NCBI GenBank assembly: GCA_030035585.1
Contig: CM057480.1
Coordinates: forward strand, 7,371,001-7,435,000
From: Dugong dugon
Taxonomy: Eukaryota; Chordata; Mammalia; Sirenia; Dugongidae
Direction of reading: 5' to 3'
DNA: 64,000 nt
The stretch's first letter is position 1. The number at the start of each line of letters is the position of its first letter. Made by a program: the position numbers and the translations under genes. Of this stretch, positions 21,761-31,976 are shown piece after piece. The notes beneath the pieces are model-generated. The model saw only the letters and a program-made list of their open reading frames with translations. It had not been told where the DNA came from and made no database searches.

Positions 21761-22745
21761 ACAAAATTCAGCCCACATCACCTGTGGGGACCATGGTCTC
21801 TGGGAACATCTAGCTCAATTGGCATAAAACAGTTTATAAAGACAATGTTCTACATTCTTCCTTGGTGAGTAGTGTCTGGGGTCTTAAAAGCCTGTGAGCA
21901 GCCATCTAAGATACTCCACTGGTCTCACCCCTTCTAGAGCAAGGGAGAATGAAGAGAACAGGATACAAGGAAAATATTAGCCCAAAGGACTAACGGACCA
22001 CAGCTACCAAGGCCTCCACCAGGCTGATTCCAGTACAACTAGATGGTGCCCGGCTACCACCACTGACTACTCTGACCAGGATCAAAACAGAGGGTTCTTG
22101 ACAGAGCTGGAGAAGGACGTAGAACAAAATTCTAACACACACACAAAAAGACCAGATTTACTGGCCTGAAAGAGACTGGAGAAACCCTGAGAGTAGGGCC
22201 GCCAGACACACTTTTAGCTCACTTCCAAGGTTCACCGTTCAGCCGAGGACTGGACAGCCCCATAAAACCAAATGGGGATAATGAGGCACAGCAGTCCAGG
22301 GGCAAGGACTAGAAGGTAAAAGAGGACAGGAAAGCTGGTGATAGGGAACCCAAGGTTGAGTAAGGACAGCGTTGACATGTAATGGGCTTGTTAACCATTG
22401 TCATAGGGTAACATGTGTACTAACTGTTTAATGAGAAACTATTTTGTCCTGTAAACTTTCATTGAAAGTGAGAATAGCAGCACACCTGGAAGAACATAAT
22501 CGATGTCACTGAATTGTGCATGTAGAAATTTTTGAAATGGTATATCTTTGGCTATGTATATTTTCACCAAAAAAATAAATAAATAAAGGTCAAGAAGGGA
22601 GAGTGTTGACATGTGATGGGGTTGTTAACCAATGTCATAAAACAATATGTGTACCGACTGTTTAATGAGAAACTATTTGTTCTGTAAATCTTCACCTAAA
22701 GTATGATAAAATTAAAAAAAAAAAAACAAAACTCAGCCCACATCA
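21761..22745 (+). mobile_element. L1 3'UTR, 5'-truncated insertion in the ERV, with 20-bp target duplication
   Basis: The insert at 21781-22725 matches 58010-58940 of the long L1 and ends in an A-rich tail (22713-22726). It is flanked by 20-bp direct repeats 21761-21780 and 22726-22745 that differ at one base (T/C at position 7). It contains only 3'UTR, so no coding capacity arrived. The near-perfect duplication makes it the clearest dated event within the provirus. Confidence 0.95.
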
Positions 22746-23110
22746 GTAGATATGATGGATATGATGGCCCATAATGTTTCAGGAATTAATGAAAGAATAT
22801 CAGGGAGATGAAGGCTAGACTGAGTTGAATCATCATTATGCATGACAAGCACTTGCAAGCAGCAAACAACCTCTTCCTTTTGAATCTGTTCTAATTCAAA
22901 ACCTGTGTCGGTAAATTCTGGGACATTGGGCAAACTTAATATTTTCCCCTTTTCAGTAAATTGCAAATGGCCCAACAAATTGACAGGTGTATCATGACTA
23001 AGGAAAAAAGGGTGTGAGTCTTCAATAGGATCAAGAGATATTGGAACGGGTTGAGAATGAATCATGTTTGCTCTCAATTGCTAACCCCCACTACTTTTGA
23101 GGTTTTTATG
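22746..23110 (-). pseudogene. pro: ERV protease/pol N-terminal region, broken
   Basis: A minus-strand open frame (23077-22733) lies between the gag zinc knuckle and RT, with a D-T-P-V-N-L-L-G motif typical of the region just after a retroviral protease. The aspartic protease active-site triplet itself is not clearly present. The frame ends at the L1 target site. Confidence 0.65.
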
Positions 23111-23329
23111 CTCTGGAGCAGGGACTTTTGCAAAAAAAAGTGGGGTTAATAGCAGATATGGTGACTGCAGTGTCAATCAAAAATTGGCAATGTTCTCCAT
23201 TAATGTTTACAATAGTTTCCACTTGTGGGTTAAGTGTCACCATAGGAAAAATACCTGCTGTGTCCCCAGAACCCCTTCATTCCATATCAGGTTGAGAGAC
23301 ATCTTGTTGGGGAGTTTTCATTTTGTTTT

Positions 23330-24620
23330 TTAATTCATAACATTCATTTTTCCAATGACCAGGTTTCTTACAGTAGTGGCAGATGCCAGCCTTGGGCCCA
23401 TTAGAAGGTTTGGCATTTTTCTTTTAATTTGGGGACTGTAATTATTGTAACTGGAGAGCCATGAATTTGTTAGCCTTTTTGTCCCTTTCAGCCCCAAGAG
23501 TCTGGGAAACTTTATAAGCCAAATTAGTCAATTCCACAATGGGGAACGTTTTCCAGTCCAATTAAAGTCACTTAACCAAGGCTTAGATTTCAGGTTTTAA
23601 AGCAGATATGACAACAGCATCAAAAGCTCCAGTTGCACCCAGAGCAGATAAGACCAGAATGTTTGGAAAACTTTTGAAGCTGTCGGGTTCGATAATCATA
23701 AACATTCTCATCTTTATTCTGTTTACAAGAATGAATTTTTGCCCAATCAATTATTGGGGAAAGCCTTGGGAATAGCCTCAAGTAATCTCTTACCCATTGC
23801 TCGAGCACCCTCAAGCAACCCAGTGCCTGTCTTATCTATATTTAAAGTTAAACTATTTTTGGGATCTTTCCATTCAGTGTGTTCTAACCATAGCTGAGAT
23901 TCTCCAGCCACAGTTATCATATGGACTAGTTGAAACAAATGTGGGAGCCCAGATTAGTGAGCTTCAATAAGAAATTTAAATTCCTCAGCAAACTTGTAAA
24001 GGTCTTCGTGTCATTTTGGAAATTCCTTCACAATGTTATGTAACTGAGCGAGCCCAGGAAATACAGGTATTGTGAGGAGATTCCTGAGTGTCCATAGGAT
24101 GGATCTTAATGGGCATTTTAGGTAAAGTTTTCTTAGGTGGTTTCTCAGGAAAAAAAGGAAGCTCAGACAGAATGTCATCCAAGAAATAGGAGGGTAAGGA
24201 AAGGTATAAAGGAGAGACAGCCAGCAAAGGGGCAGATGGAGCAGGAGCCGAGTTCTGACATTGTAGCTCCTTATTTTGTTTGGTTAGTTTGGAAACAGTA
24301 TCCTGCAGGACAGCAATTTTGCTATCATGATGTCTTTTGGAAACCACTAAATACCAATCAAAATAGGCATCCCATTGAGGTTGTTTAATCCAGGATCCTT
24401 AGTTTCCAATTTACTACACAGAAAAACTAATTTAGATAAGTAAAAAATAAAAAAATAAAAAAAAACCCCAAAGTGGCTACTGATTCTCCAAACTATCTTT
24501 AGTGAGGTCATGCCAACCAGAGAAGAATGCACATGTTAAAGAACCAAAGTGCTTGTTCATGTAGGAGGCAGAAATCCCAGAAGGAGGCTCCAATTTGCCC
24601 TTGGAACTGTCATTTCCCAT
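23330..24620 (-). pseudogene. gag: ERV gag, broken
   Basis: Starts at an ATG at 24620 followed by glycine (M-G-N), the myristoylation-type start of matrix. A proline-rich segment lies near 24250-24160. The capsid C-terminal region (about 23815-23620) has W-A-K-I-H and R-T-R-Q-L-Q elements near a major-homology position. The nucleocapsid has one CCHC zinc knuckle at 23381-23340 (C-x2-C-x4-H-x4-C intact). Several frameshifts and stops separate these pieces, so no full Gag can be made. Gag normally builds the viral core. Confidence 0.85.
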
Positions 24621-24845
24621 TTTTCTTCTGAAACATAGTAAAAACTTACTTGCAAGAACAAAAACAAATCCTTCAGTAAAACTCAAAGAGCTACAATGCA
24701 AAGGATTGGAGTTCAGATTCAAGAGGTTATTTACCTTGAGACCACTCCTGAGGTCCGTGCAGACAGATAGCCCAAACAGCTCGGCTGGTACGTGAGCCCA
24801 AGTCCTTGACACCTTGGGGGTTGTTGAAAGTGATGCACCATTCAA

Positions 24846-24864
24846 AATACCAATTCTGACACCA
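24846..24864 (-). promoter_or_regulatory. ERV primer-binding site, tRNA-Leu-like
   Basis: Minus strand reads TGGTGTCAGAATTGGTATT, 4 bp inside the 5' LTR end (CTTTGACA). It matches 16 of 19 positions of the complement of a mammalian tRNA-Leu 3' end (recalled, not searched). This fixes the element's orientation and the LTR edge. Confidence 0.75.
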
Positions 24865-24868
24865 AATA

Positions 24869-25262
24869 TGTCAAAGAAGTAATTCTCATACTCTGGTAGG
24901 AGTAAGAACAAAGAAGTTTATTCAGAAATAGCAACTTGAGTTGGGCAGCACATAGTGAAAGTGCAAAGTGTTCCACTGTTCTGAAAAAAGGGCAGAGTTC
25001 TTCTACGCATGGTTCAGTGTGACCAATACCACAAACATTAAAAAGAAAAAAAAATTCTTTCTTCATTGGGTTAATCTGTTTTCTGACAAACATTTTTTTG
25101 ATAACAGTTTCGGTAAGCAACTTTCAAGAATATTTTCATTATATGCTTCCTGGAATGTTCTTTGTACATATTTTCCCAGAACAACTACTTCTCCTTCATC
25201 CCCTCCCTTTTTTGTCCAACAATAGTTCATGTTAACCCTTTATTGGGAACGTGTTCCTAACA
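24869..25262 (-). repeat. ERV 5' LTR
   Basis: Runs from TGTTAGGAACACG (minus strand) to CTTTGACA. It shares the long AGCAACTTGAGTTGGGCAGC block with the 3' LTR and carries the reversed poly(A)-signal region near 24915. No matching target duplication was found outside the two LTR ends. Confidence 0.85.
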
Positions 25263-25416
25263 CCTCTATGTTTGAATTTTTGCTAGCACAGGGGAAGAAG
25301 AAAAGCTTAAAGTTTGTTTACAAGCACTGCTTCTGATTGATCAGTGGGGCAAGCAATCCAGTTACTCATTTATGAGGCAAGGAATAAGAATTTGGAGGGT
25401 CTGTGTCTGATCTTAA
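25263..25416. other. Unassigned sequence right of the ERV
   Basis: Does not continue the old L1 that lies left of 18288, which suggests that another element separates them. Confidence 0.35.
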
Positions 25417-25417
25417 G

Positions 25418-25597
25418 GAGACCTGGTTGTGCAGTGGTTAAGCACTCGGCTGCTAACTGAAAGGTTGGTGGTTCAAACCCACCAGTTGCTCTATGGGAGA
25501 AAAATGTGGCAGTATACTTCCATAAAGATTTCCAGCCTTGGAAACTTTATGAGGTAGTTCTCTCTGTCCTATAGGGTTGCAGTGAGTTTGGTGTTTG
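25418..25597 (+). mobile_element. AfroSINE, long form
   Basis: Plus-strand copy with GTGCAGTGGTTAAGCACTCG, an intact B box (GGTTCAAACCCACC) and the long-form AAAGATTTCCAGCCTTGG segment. The tail is truncated at GCAGTGAGTTTGG. Confidence 0.9.
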
Positions 25598-25614
25598 TTT
25601 ATTTTGCTGTCTGA

Positions 25615-25676
25615 CCTAACCCACTGCCATGGAGTCGATTCTGACTCAGAGTGACCCTATGTCATAGTTAAACAAG
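25615..25676 (-). mobile_element. AfroSINE tail fragment, antisense
   Basis: CCCACTGCCATGGAGTCGAT then CTGACTCAGAGTGACCCTAT is only the 3' part of an antisense SINE. It is arranged tail-to-tail with the previous copy. Confidence 0.75.
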
Positions 25677-25926
25677 GGGAAATCAGTGAGTCTTATCTAA
25701 GTCATATGGGAACAGTGGTTATTTGCAGTAAGGCTTTTTCCTGAACACAAAGGGTGGGAGAAGTTTTAACCATTGCTGTTTTCAGTATCACAGAGTTCAG
25801 GTAAAATTCAACATTATCAGTGGAAAGAGTTTTGTTTTGTTTTAAATATATTCTGTATTACTGCCTCAGCTTTTATTTTGAAAGCAAAGAGAATGCTTAA
25901 ACAGGTTTGCACTGTAGAAGGACATG

Positions 25927-26075
25927 ATGTGCTTTTAGAAAGGTAACTGCCCTCAGCATGTAGGTGTAGTAGGAAAATGTGCTTTTAGAAAGGTAACTGC
26001 CCTCAGCATGTAGGTGTAGTAGGAAAATGTGCTTTTAGAAAGGTAACTGCCCTCAGCATGTAGGTGTAGTAGGAA
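25927..26075. repeat. 50-bp tandem repeat, three copies
   Basis: The unit GTGCTTTTAGAAAGGTAACT... recurs with its GCTTTTAGAA start at 25931, 25981 and 26031. The copies are identical over the shared bases, and the third ends at AGGAA (26075). The period is exactly 50 bp. Such perfect identity means a recent duplication or an assembly artefact. Confidence 0.97.
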
Positions 26076-26214
26076 CGTAGAGGAGAGGCTCATTAGTCAG
26101 GGGTTGCAAAAACTGGGTTGAAACTTGATGATGGGCAACTGAACTAGGGAGGTGGACAATGGTGGCATGGGGGCTGTGTCATCATTAGCCCTTTAACACA
26201 AAGCTGGGCCATGT

Positions 26215-26430
26215 CCTTACTTGTTCAAGAGCCATTGTTCCTTCACTGTATGTTGAATTTGAGCTGATACAGTCTGATTTAGAATTTTCACATTGATATT
26301 CATAAGTGAGACTGGTTTATGGTTCTTTTGTGTTTGATCTTTGTTAGGCTTTGGTGAAAGGATTATGGTATCAGCTTTACATGATAAATTGAGTAGTTTT
26401 TCATCTTCTCTATTTCGTAGCATTATATAT
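26215..26430 (-). mobile_element. L1 ORF2 reverse-transcriptase fragment, antisense
   Basis: The minus frame 26423-26217 shows I-L-S-P-K-P-N-K-D followed by P-V-S-L-M-N-I-N-V-K-I-L-N. This is the L1 RT region that precedes the catalytic box (compare 55504-55640). It lacks the FADD box and both ends. Confidence 0.85.
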
Positions 26431-26490
26431 CATGGAAATGATCTATTTCTCCAAAGTTAAAATAAGTGTAATACTAATGTAAGAGCAAAA

Positions 26491-26690
26491 GGAGTCCTAG
26501 TGGTACAGTGGTTAGGCACTCAGCTGCTAACTGAAAGGTTTGAACCCACCAGCCACTCTGTAGGAGAAAGATGTGGCAGTCTGCTTCCGTAAAGATTTAC
26601 AGCTTTGGAAACCCTATGAGGCAGTTCTACCCTGTCCTATAGGGTTGCTATGAGTCAGAATTGACTCGATGGCAATGGTTTAAAAAAATC
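26491..26690 (+). mobile_element. AfroSINE, long form, with head deletion
   Basis: Long form with GATGTGGCAGTCTGCTTCCG. About ten bases are missing just before the B box (GAAAGGTTTGAACCCACC). The tail GCTATGAGTCAGAATTGACT is near consensus and ends in A-rich sequence. Confidence 0.92.
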
Positions 26691-26699
26691 TAGATAATT

Positions 26700-27149
26700 T
26701 ATATTTTCTAGAGGTTCATTCATTTCATGGAGATTTTAAAATTCATTACCTTATAAACACGTGCATAATATTTTACACTTAAAATTGTGATAATTATGGG
26801 AAATCTGAAAAAATCAGGAGAAAATAAAAACCACTTACAAATCAATTTAAAGAGAAAACCACTGTTAATATTGAGGATAATGGTGGTATTTCTTCTGTTT
26901 TCTAATTAAAACAACTTCTACATATTTGTTGTTAGATCTCCTTTACAATTTTTATTTTCTTTCTTTTTTCCTGATTACATTTTTCTTTATAAATTCTTTA
27001 ATAGCTCCCAAAATTTTTATATTAATTTTCCTGTTTTCCCAGTTTTAAAATAAATAATTTTTATTTTATCTTTATACTTTAAGTTTATCTTAACTTCTAG
27101 ACTTCAGGTATTTTGCCCGTTTATTTTATTTTTCCTGATTAGATTTTTT
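26700..27149. other. AT-rich unassigned sequence
   Basis: Strongly AT-rich with TTTATTTT runs. No gene or named repeat. Confidence 0.4.
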
Positions 27150-27530
27150 TTTTCTGAACAGCTTTATTGAGTTATAATTTACCTAGCATGAAATTCACCT
27201 GGGTTAGGTATACAATACAATGGTTTTTTGTAAATTTACAGAGTTGTACAAACGTCACAAAAATCCAGCTTTAAAACATTTCCAGCATTCAAAAAAAAAA
27301 AAAAAAAAAAAAATCCCTCCTGCCTGTTTGCAATCAATCCTCATTCCTACTTCAGCTCCAGGCAACCACTGATATGTTTTCTACATCTACAGATTTCTTT
27401 TTCTGGACATTTCATATACATGGAATCATAGAATATGTAGCCTTTTGCATCTGGCTCCTTTCACTGAGCATAATGTGTTTGAGATTCGTCCATGTTGTAG
27501 CATGTATCGATATTTCTGACTTTTTAGATC
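27150..27530 (-). mobile_element. Ancient L1 3'-end fragment, antisense
   Basis: AACAGCTTTATTGAGTTATA, then AATTCACCTGG, then GGACATTTCATATACATGG and TTTCACTGAGCATAATG, the same order as at 17.5-17.7 kb. A 23-base A run (27291-27313) interrupts it. Confidence 0.8.
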
Positions 27531-27799
27531 ACAATGACCTACTCCTTTCTGATGGGTTTTTCCCTGGCCTCAGGTACCTTCCTCTGATGTGTACTTTGCC
27601 AAAGACTGGAGGGGGCGCCTCTGCAGATCTCTTCAACTCTCTCTCAGTGCAACTCCCTTCTCTCTGGTATATTGCCCCGTATATTTTCGATAGTTCCTAA
27701 AAATTTTCTCTGCTCCTTTATAACAACCATTTTATAGTTGTGTTTTCTCTCTGATACTCAGGACAATGCTCCCTTTTACTTAAGCTGCATATTTTCCCA

Positions 27800-27907
27800 G
27801 AAAAAAAATATATATTTGTATATATATAATATACTTTATAATACTTGTATATACTTATATTTACTTATATATACTTTATAATACTTATATGTATATACAT
27901 ATATGTA
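27800..27907. repeat. AT-rich microsatellite (TATAC/TTATA type)
   Basis: Imperfect ATATAT, TATACTTATA and TATGTATATACATA tracts, directly abutting an antisense SINE and possibly grown from its tail. Confidence 0.85.
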
Positions 27908-28070
27908 TGTCAGCTCATAGCGACCCCATGTAACAGAGTAGAACTGCCCCATAGGGTTTTCTTGGCTGTAATCTTTATGGAAGCATATTGCTAGGTCTTT
28001 CTCATGCAGAGCGGCTGGGTGGGTTCGAACCACCAACCTTTCAGTTAGCAGCCAAGCACTTAACCGTGGC
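27908..28070 (-). mobile_element. AfroSINE, long form, head-truncated
   Basis: Antisense. The reversed B box is GGGTTCGAACCACC. The head stops at CTTAACCGTGGCT without the CCACCAGGG end. It starts within the tail (CAGCTCATAGCGACC), next to an AT microsatellite. Confidence 0.9.
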
Positions 28071-28074
28071 TAGT

Positions 28075-28415
28075 GAACCCGATGTTCACACTGTCTCTGT
28101 TAAGTGGGGTGCATGGAAGATCCTTCCTTCCAGCATATACTGTTCCAGGGAAACTGCCTACAGGACACTCACCTCCCAAGATGCTTGGCTCTGACCTGGT
28201 ATATCAAATAATGGGAGATGTTGTCACTGAATGGTTACAGGAAGAGAGGAGCTGATGCCAGTTGCTGGGGAGTAGTGAGATACAACTTTGATTAAGGTCA
28301 GTTTACATCAAAATAGTTTGCCTAAACTAGTAGGACTTGTTCCTAGTTGTTTGGTTCAAAGCAAAGATAAGAAACTTCTTTGTGGACATCCATGGTTCAG
28401 CGAGCTGAGTATCAA
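28075..28415. other. Unassigned sequence
   Basis: No gene or repeat recognised. Confidence 0.35.
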
Positions 28416-28417
28416 TC

Positions 28418-28610
28418 AGTTAACCAGTTACTGTTGAGCCGATTCCGACTCCTGGAGACTCCACGTGTGTCTGAGTAGAAGTGTGCTCCACAGGATTTTC
28501 AGTGGCTGATTTTTCAGAAGTAGATTGCTAGGCCTTTCTTCCAAGGTGCCTCTGGGTAGACTTGAACCTACAACCTTTCAGCGAAACACGTTAACCTTTG
28601 CACCACCCAG
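28418..28610 (-). mobile_element. AfroSINE, older subfamily
   Basis: Antisense and diverged, with GTGCCTCTGGGTAGACTTGAACC near the head (given here over positions 28545-28567) and TTTGCACCACCCAG. It groups with 5962 and 49048 as the older head type. Confidence 0.8.
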
Positions 28611-28772
28611 TAATGTGTTTTACAATTAGTGTCCAAGCACACTGTATTTTATGGAAACTTCCTTCTCTTAGAATTAGTCATGTGGTATTCCTTTTTTGAG
28701 TGACCACATTTATCTTTCAAAGACAGGAGCAGCATCTTAATAAGTAGTTGGGAAGGCACTGGTGGTTTACAG

Positions 28773-28978
28773 CATGGTGGTGCAGTGGTTAAGTGCTTGG
28801 CTGCTAACCTAAAGGTCGGCAGTTCAAACTCACCAGACACTCCATAGGAGAAAGAAGTGGCAGTCTGCTTCTGTAGAGATTTAGTCTTGGAAACCCTATG
28901 GGGGCAGTTCTACTCTGTACTATAGGGTCACTATGAGTTGGCATCCACTCGACGGCAATGGGTTTGGTTTGATTTGTA
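28773..28978 (+). mobile_element. AfroSINE, long form
   Basis: TGGTGGTGCAGTGGTTAAG head, B box GCAGTTCAAACTCACC, long-form segment AAGTGGCAGTCTGCTTCTG, tail GGGTCACTATGAGTTGGC, then CGGCAATGGGTTTGGTTTG. Confidence 0.93.
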
Positions 28979-29196
28979 ATCTTGAGGTAACCTAAATGCT
29001 TTTTATTTGGTTCTGTAGGAACTGGAAAATCTTTGATGATTTTCCATTGGAAGTGGGAAGCTGAGTGGGTCCCAAGGTCAGAGTTGTGATTCAAGGAGGG
29101 AGACAGAATGTGAGGCTACGCCATGACATCTGCATAAGAGAAAATGGTGGCCTGGCCAAGTATGGCAATTGGAATGGAGAGGAGAAATGTTTTTTT

Positions 29197-29870
29197 GTTG
29201 TTGTTATTGAGAATATACACAGCAAAACATACAGCATTTCAACAATTTCTACATGTACAGTTTAGTGGCATTTGATTACATTCTTTCAGTTGTGCAACCC
29301 TTCTCACCCTCCTTTTCTGAGTCTTACATCCCTCAGTAATATAAACTCACGGCCCCCTAAGGTTTCTATCTAATCTTCTGGTTGCTGTTGTCAATTTGAT
29401 CCCGTATAGATAGTCTTAAAAGAGCGTAGTGCTCATGGCAGACATTTTCTAGTAGTTAAGCTAAACTATTGCTCAGTTTTAAGATGACCAGGGGATATAT
29501 TTGGTTTAAGGTTGAAAGATTATCTCAGGGCAATAGTTTCAGGGATTCACCCACCCTCCATGGCTCCAGAAAGTCTCTAGAGTCCATGAGAATTTGAAAT
29601 TCTGTTCTGCATTTTTCCCCTTTTGATCAGGATTCTTCTAGGGAATCTTTTATCAAAATGTTCAATAATGGTAGCCAGGTACCATCCACTTCTGCTCTCA
29701 TGGCAGAGGAGGCAGTCGATCATGGGGGCAATTAGCCACATATTCCATATCCTCCTCCTATCCCTGGCTCTCCTTCCTCTGTTGCTCCAGGTGAATAGAG
29801 ACCAATTGTTGTGCCTTGGATGGCTGCTTGCAAGCTTTTAAGACCCCAGGCACTATATGAAAAATTAGCA
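29197..29870 (-). mobile_element. L1 3'UTR, antisense
   Basis: 29675-29870 is colinear with the reverse complement of the L1 3'UTR at 21880-22060 (GGTAGCCAGGTACCATC, GGCTGCTTGCAAGC, TTTTAAGACCCCAGGCACTA). 29388-29625 matches 1-260. The left end TTATTGAGAATATACACAGC is the antisense 3' terminus. Confidence 0.8.
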
Positions 29871-30527
29871 GGTAGAACAGAAGAAGCACTAAACACATTA
29901 TTAGGCCAGTTAACTGGGATATCCCATGAAACCATGATTCTAAACCTCCAATCCAAGGAACCAAATCCCATGAGGTGTTTGCTTGTACATAAGCAGCCTC
30001 AGCAGCTACTCTTTCTTTTGGTCATTATTTTAAATATATTTATCACATGGCTTTTTATAGGTGTACAACTTACTGACAGCAATTACAATAATTGGCTGTG
30101 CAACCCTACCCTTAATCACTGTGATTTTTCCATCACCGTGAACCCCTCCCCTTTCCCCTTCCCTTCTGCCCCTGGAAACCACTAATAAACTTTAGTTTCT
30201 ATACATTTCCCTTTTCTCTTCTTTTTATATAAGTGAGATCACACAATATTTCTTCTTTTGTGATTGGCTTATTTCATTCAGCATAAATGTCTTCAAGCTC
30301 CATCCATACTGTAGCATGTATCAAGGCTTTATTTCTCCCACTGGCTGAGTAGTATTCCATTGTATATATGTGCCACATTTTGTTTATCCATTCATCTGCT
30401 GATGGGCATTTAGGTTGTTTCCACCTTTTGGCTATTGAGAATAGTGCTGAAATGAACATTGGTGTACAAGTCTTTTTTTCAGTCTCTACTTTCAAGGCTT
30501 TTCGGTATATACCTATGAATGGAATTG

Positions 30528-30675
30528 CTATGGTTAAGAGCTCGGCTTTTAACCAAAAGGTCAGCAGTTGAAAGAAACCAGCTGCTCCTTGGAAACTCTA
30601 TGGGGCAGTTTTACTCTGTCCTATACGGCCTCTATGAGTCAGAATCCACTTGACGGCAATGAGTTTTGTATGGTA
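30528..30675 (+). mobile_element. AfroSINE, short form, 5'-truncated
   Basis: Lacks the first bases of the tRNA-like head and starts ATGGTTAAGAGCTCGG. Flanked by TATGGT-like repeats (TGCTATGGT and TGTATGGT), a short target duplication. Without the full A box it is unlikely to be transcribed by Pol III. Confidence 0.9.
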
Positions 30676-31041
30676 GTTCTATTTTTAGTTTTTTAGGAAC
30701 TGCCATACTGTTTTTCACAACAGTCAAACCATTTTACATTCCCCCCAGCAATGGATAAGGGCTCCAATTTCCCCCATCCTCGCCAACATTTGTTATTTTC
30801 TGTTTTTTTCATCTTAGCCATCCTAGTTGGGAGTGAAATGGTATCTCACTATGCTTATGATTTGCTTCTCTCTAATGGCTAATGACACTGAGCATCTTTT
30901 CATGTATTTGATGGCTGTTTGAATGTTCTCTTGGGCGAAATGTCTATTCAAGTCCTTTGCCCATTTTATAGTTGGGTTGTCTTTTTGTTGTTGTCCAAGT
31001 TTTATACATGTTTTGGTTATTAGATTCTGGTCAGATATATG

Positions 31042-31575
31042 GTTTCTGTCATGGATTGCATTGTGTCCCCCAAAAATATGTGTATCAATTTGGCTAGACC
31101 ATGATTCCCAGTACTGTGTGATTGGCCACCATTTTGTCATCTGATGTGATTTTCCTATGTGTTGTAACTCCTGTCTCTGTGATGTTGATGAGATGGGATT
31201 GGCAGCAGTTATGTTAATGAGGAAGGACTTAATCTACAAGATTGGATTGTGTCTTGAGCCAAACTCTTTTGAGATATAAAACAGAGAAGCAAGAAGAGAG
31301 ACATGGGGAACTCATACCATCAAGAAAACAGTGCTGGGAGCAGAGTGTGTCCTCTGGATTCAAGGTTTCTGTATAGAGAATCTCCAAGACCAAGGAAGAT
31401 TGATGACAAGGACCTTCCTCCAGAGCCGACAGAGAGAGAAAGCCTTCCCCTGGAGCTGGCACCCTGAATTTGGACTTCTAGCCTACTAGACTGTGAGAGA
31501 ATAGATTTCTTTTTGTTAAAGCCATCCACATGTGGTATTTCTATTATAGCAGCACTAGATAACTAAGACAGTTTC
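31042..31575 (+). mobile_element. Solo LTR, MaLR/ERVL type, with perfect 5-bp target duplication
   Basis: LTR 31047-31570 runs TGTCATGGATTGCATTGTGT ... AACTAAGACA and is flanked by GTTTC on both sides (31042-31046 and 31571-31575). It contains TTTTGAGATATAAAA (TATA region). The host L1 resumes exactly after the second GTTTC. It is similar to MLT1A-type LTRs as remembered and to 63224-63726 base for base over long blocks. Confidence 0.92.
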
Positions 31576-31976
31576 CAAAGATATTCTTCCAACTGTTGGT
31601 AGCTTGTTGTTTTACTTTTTTGGTAAGGTCTTTCGATAAACAAAAGTTTTTAATTTTTATGAAGTCTCATGTATTTATTTTGCCTTTTGCTGCTTGTGCT
31701 TTTGTTATTATATTAGATAATCTATTGTTGAAAGCTAGGTCTGATAGCTTTCAGGAATTATTTTTTTTTTGCTTTTTGAATCTGTGAGGGTGGCTGGCTA
31801 TGTTCTGTTCCTGCTAAAAGGTTGAGGGATGGAATGGATGAATATTCCCTTCAGGTCTCTCCCAAATCTATTATTTTTGTCAATAATTCAATTAAAAAAG
31901 GACATTAATATCCAATTCTATTTTACAAATCCCCATGTCTGATTTCTTTAGAGTTTTTAGTTTTTATTTTGCTCTC

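Larger units (their letters stand above)
18645..25262 (-). mobile_element. Endogenous retrovirus, class I (gammaretrovirus-like), defective
   Basis: Antisense provirus of 6.6 kb. Element order on the minus strand: 5' LTR (24869-25262), tRNA-Leu-like primer site, gag start at 24620, nucleocapsid zinc knuckle, protease region, reverse transcriptase, env transmembrane scrap, 3' LTR (18645-19030). Integrase and env surface regions are not recognisable, so an internal deletion lies near 20.0 kb. It was later interrupted by SINEs (19303, 20709, 21229) and a 5'-truncated L1 (21781-22725). All frames are broken. Class I assignment rests on the style of RT and gag motifs and the CCHC knuckle, not on a search. 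Confidence 0.9.
30030..31795 (-). mobile_element. Ancient L1 3' part, antisense, interrupted twice
   Basis: Antisense order GCAACCCTACC, CACTAATAAACTTTAGTTTC, TGTAGCATGTATCAAGG, CATTGTATATATGTGCCACA, CTGCTGATGGGCATTTAGG, AACTGCCATACTGTTTTTCA. It then runs past an LTR to TTGGTAAGGTC and AATTTTTATGAAGTC. It hosts a SINE (30528) and a MaLR-type LTR (31047). Frames are destroyed. Confidence 0.9.

Noticed and set aside
25927-26075. CRISPR-like regular repeats
   Set aside because: The units are contiguous with no spacers, and the genome is mammalian.
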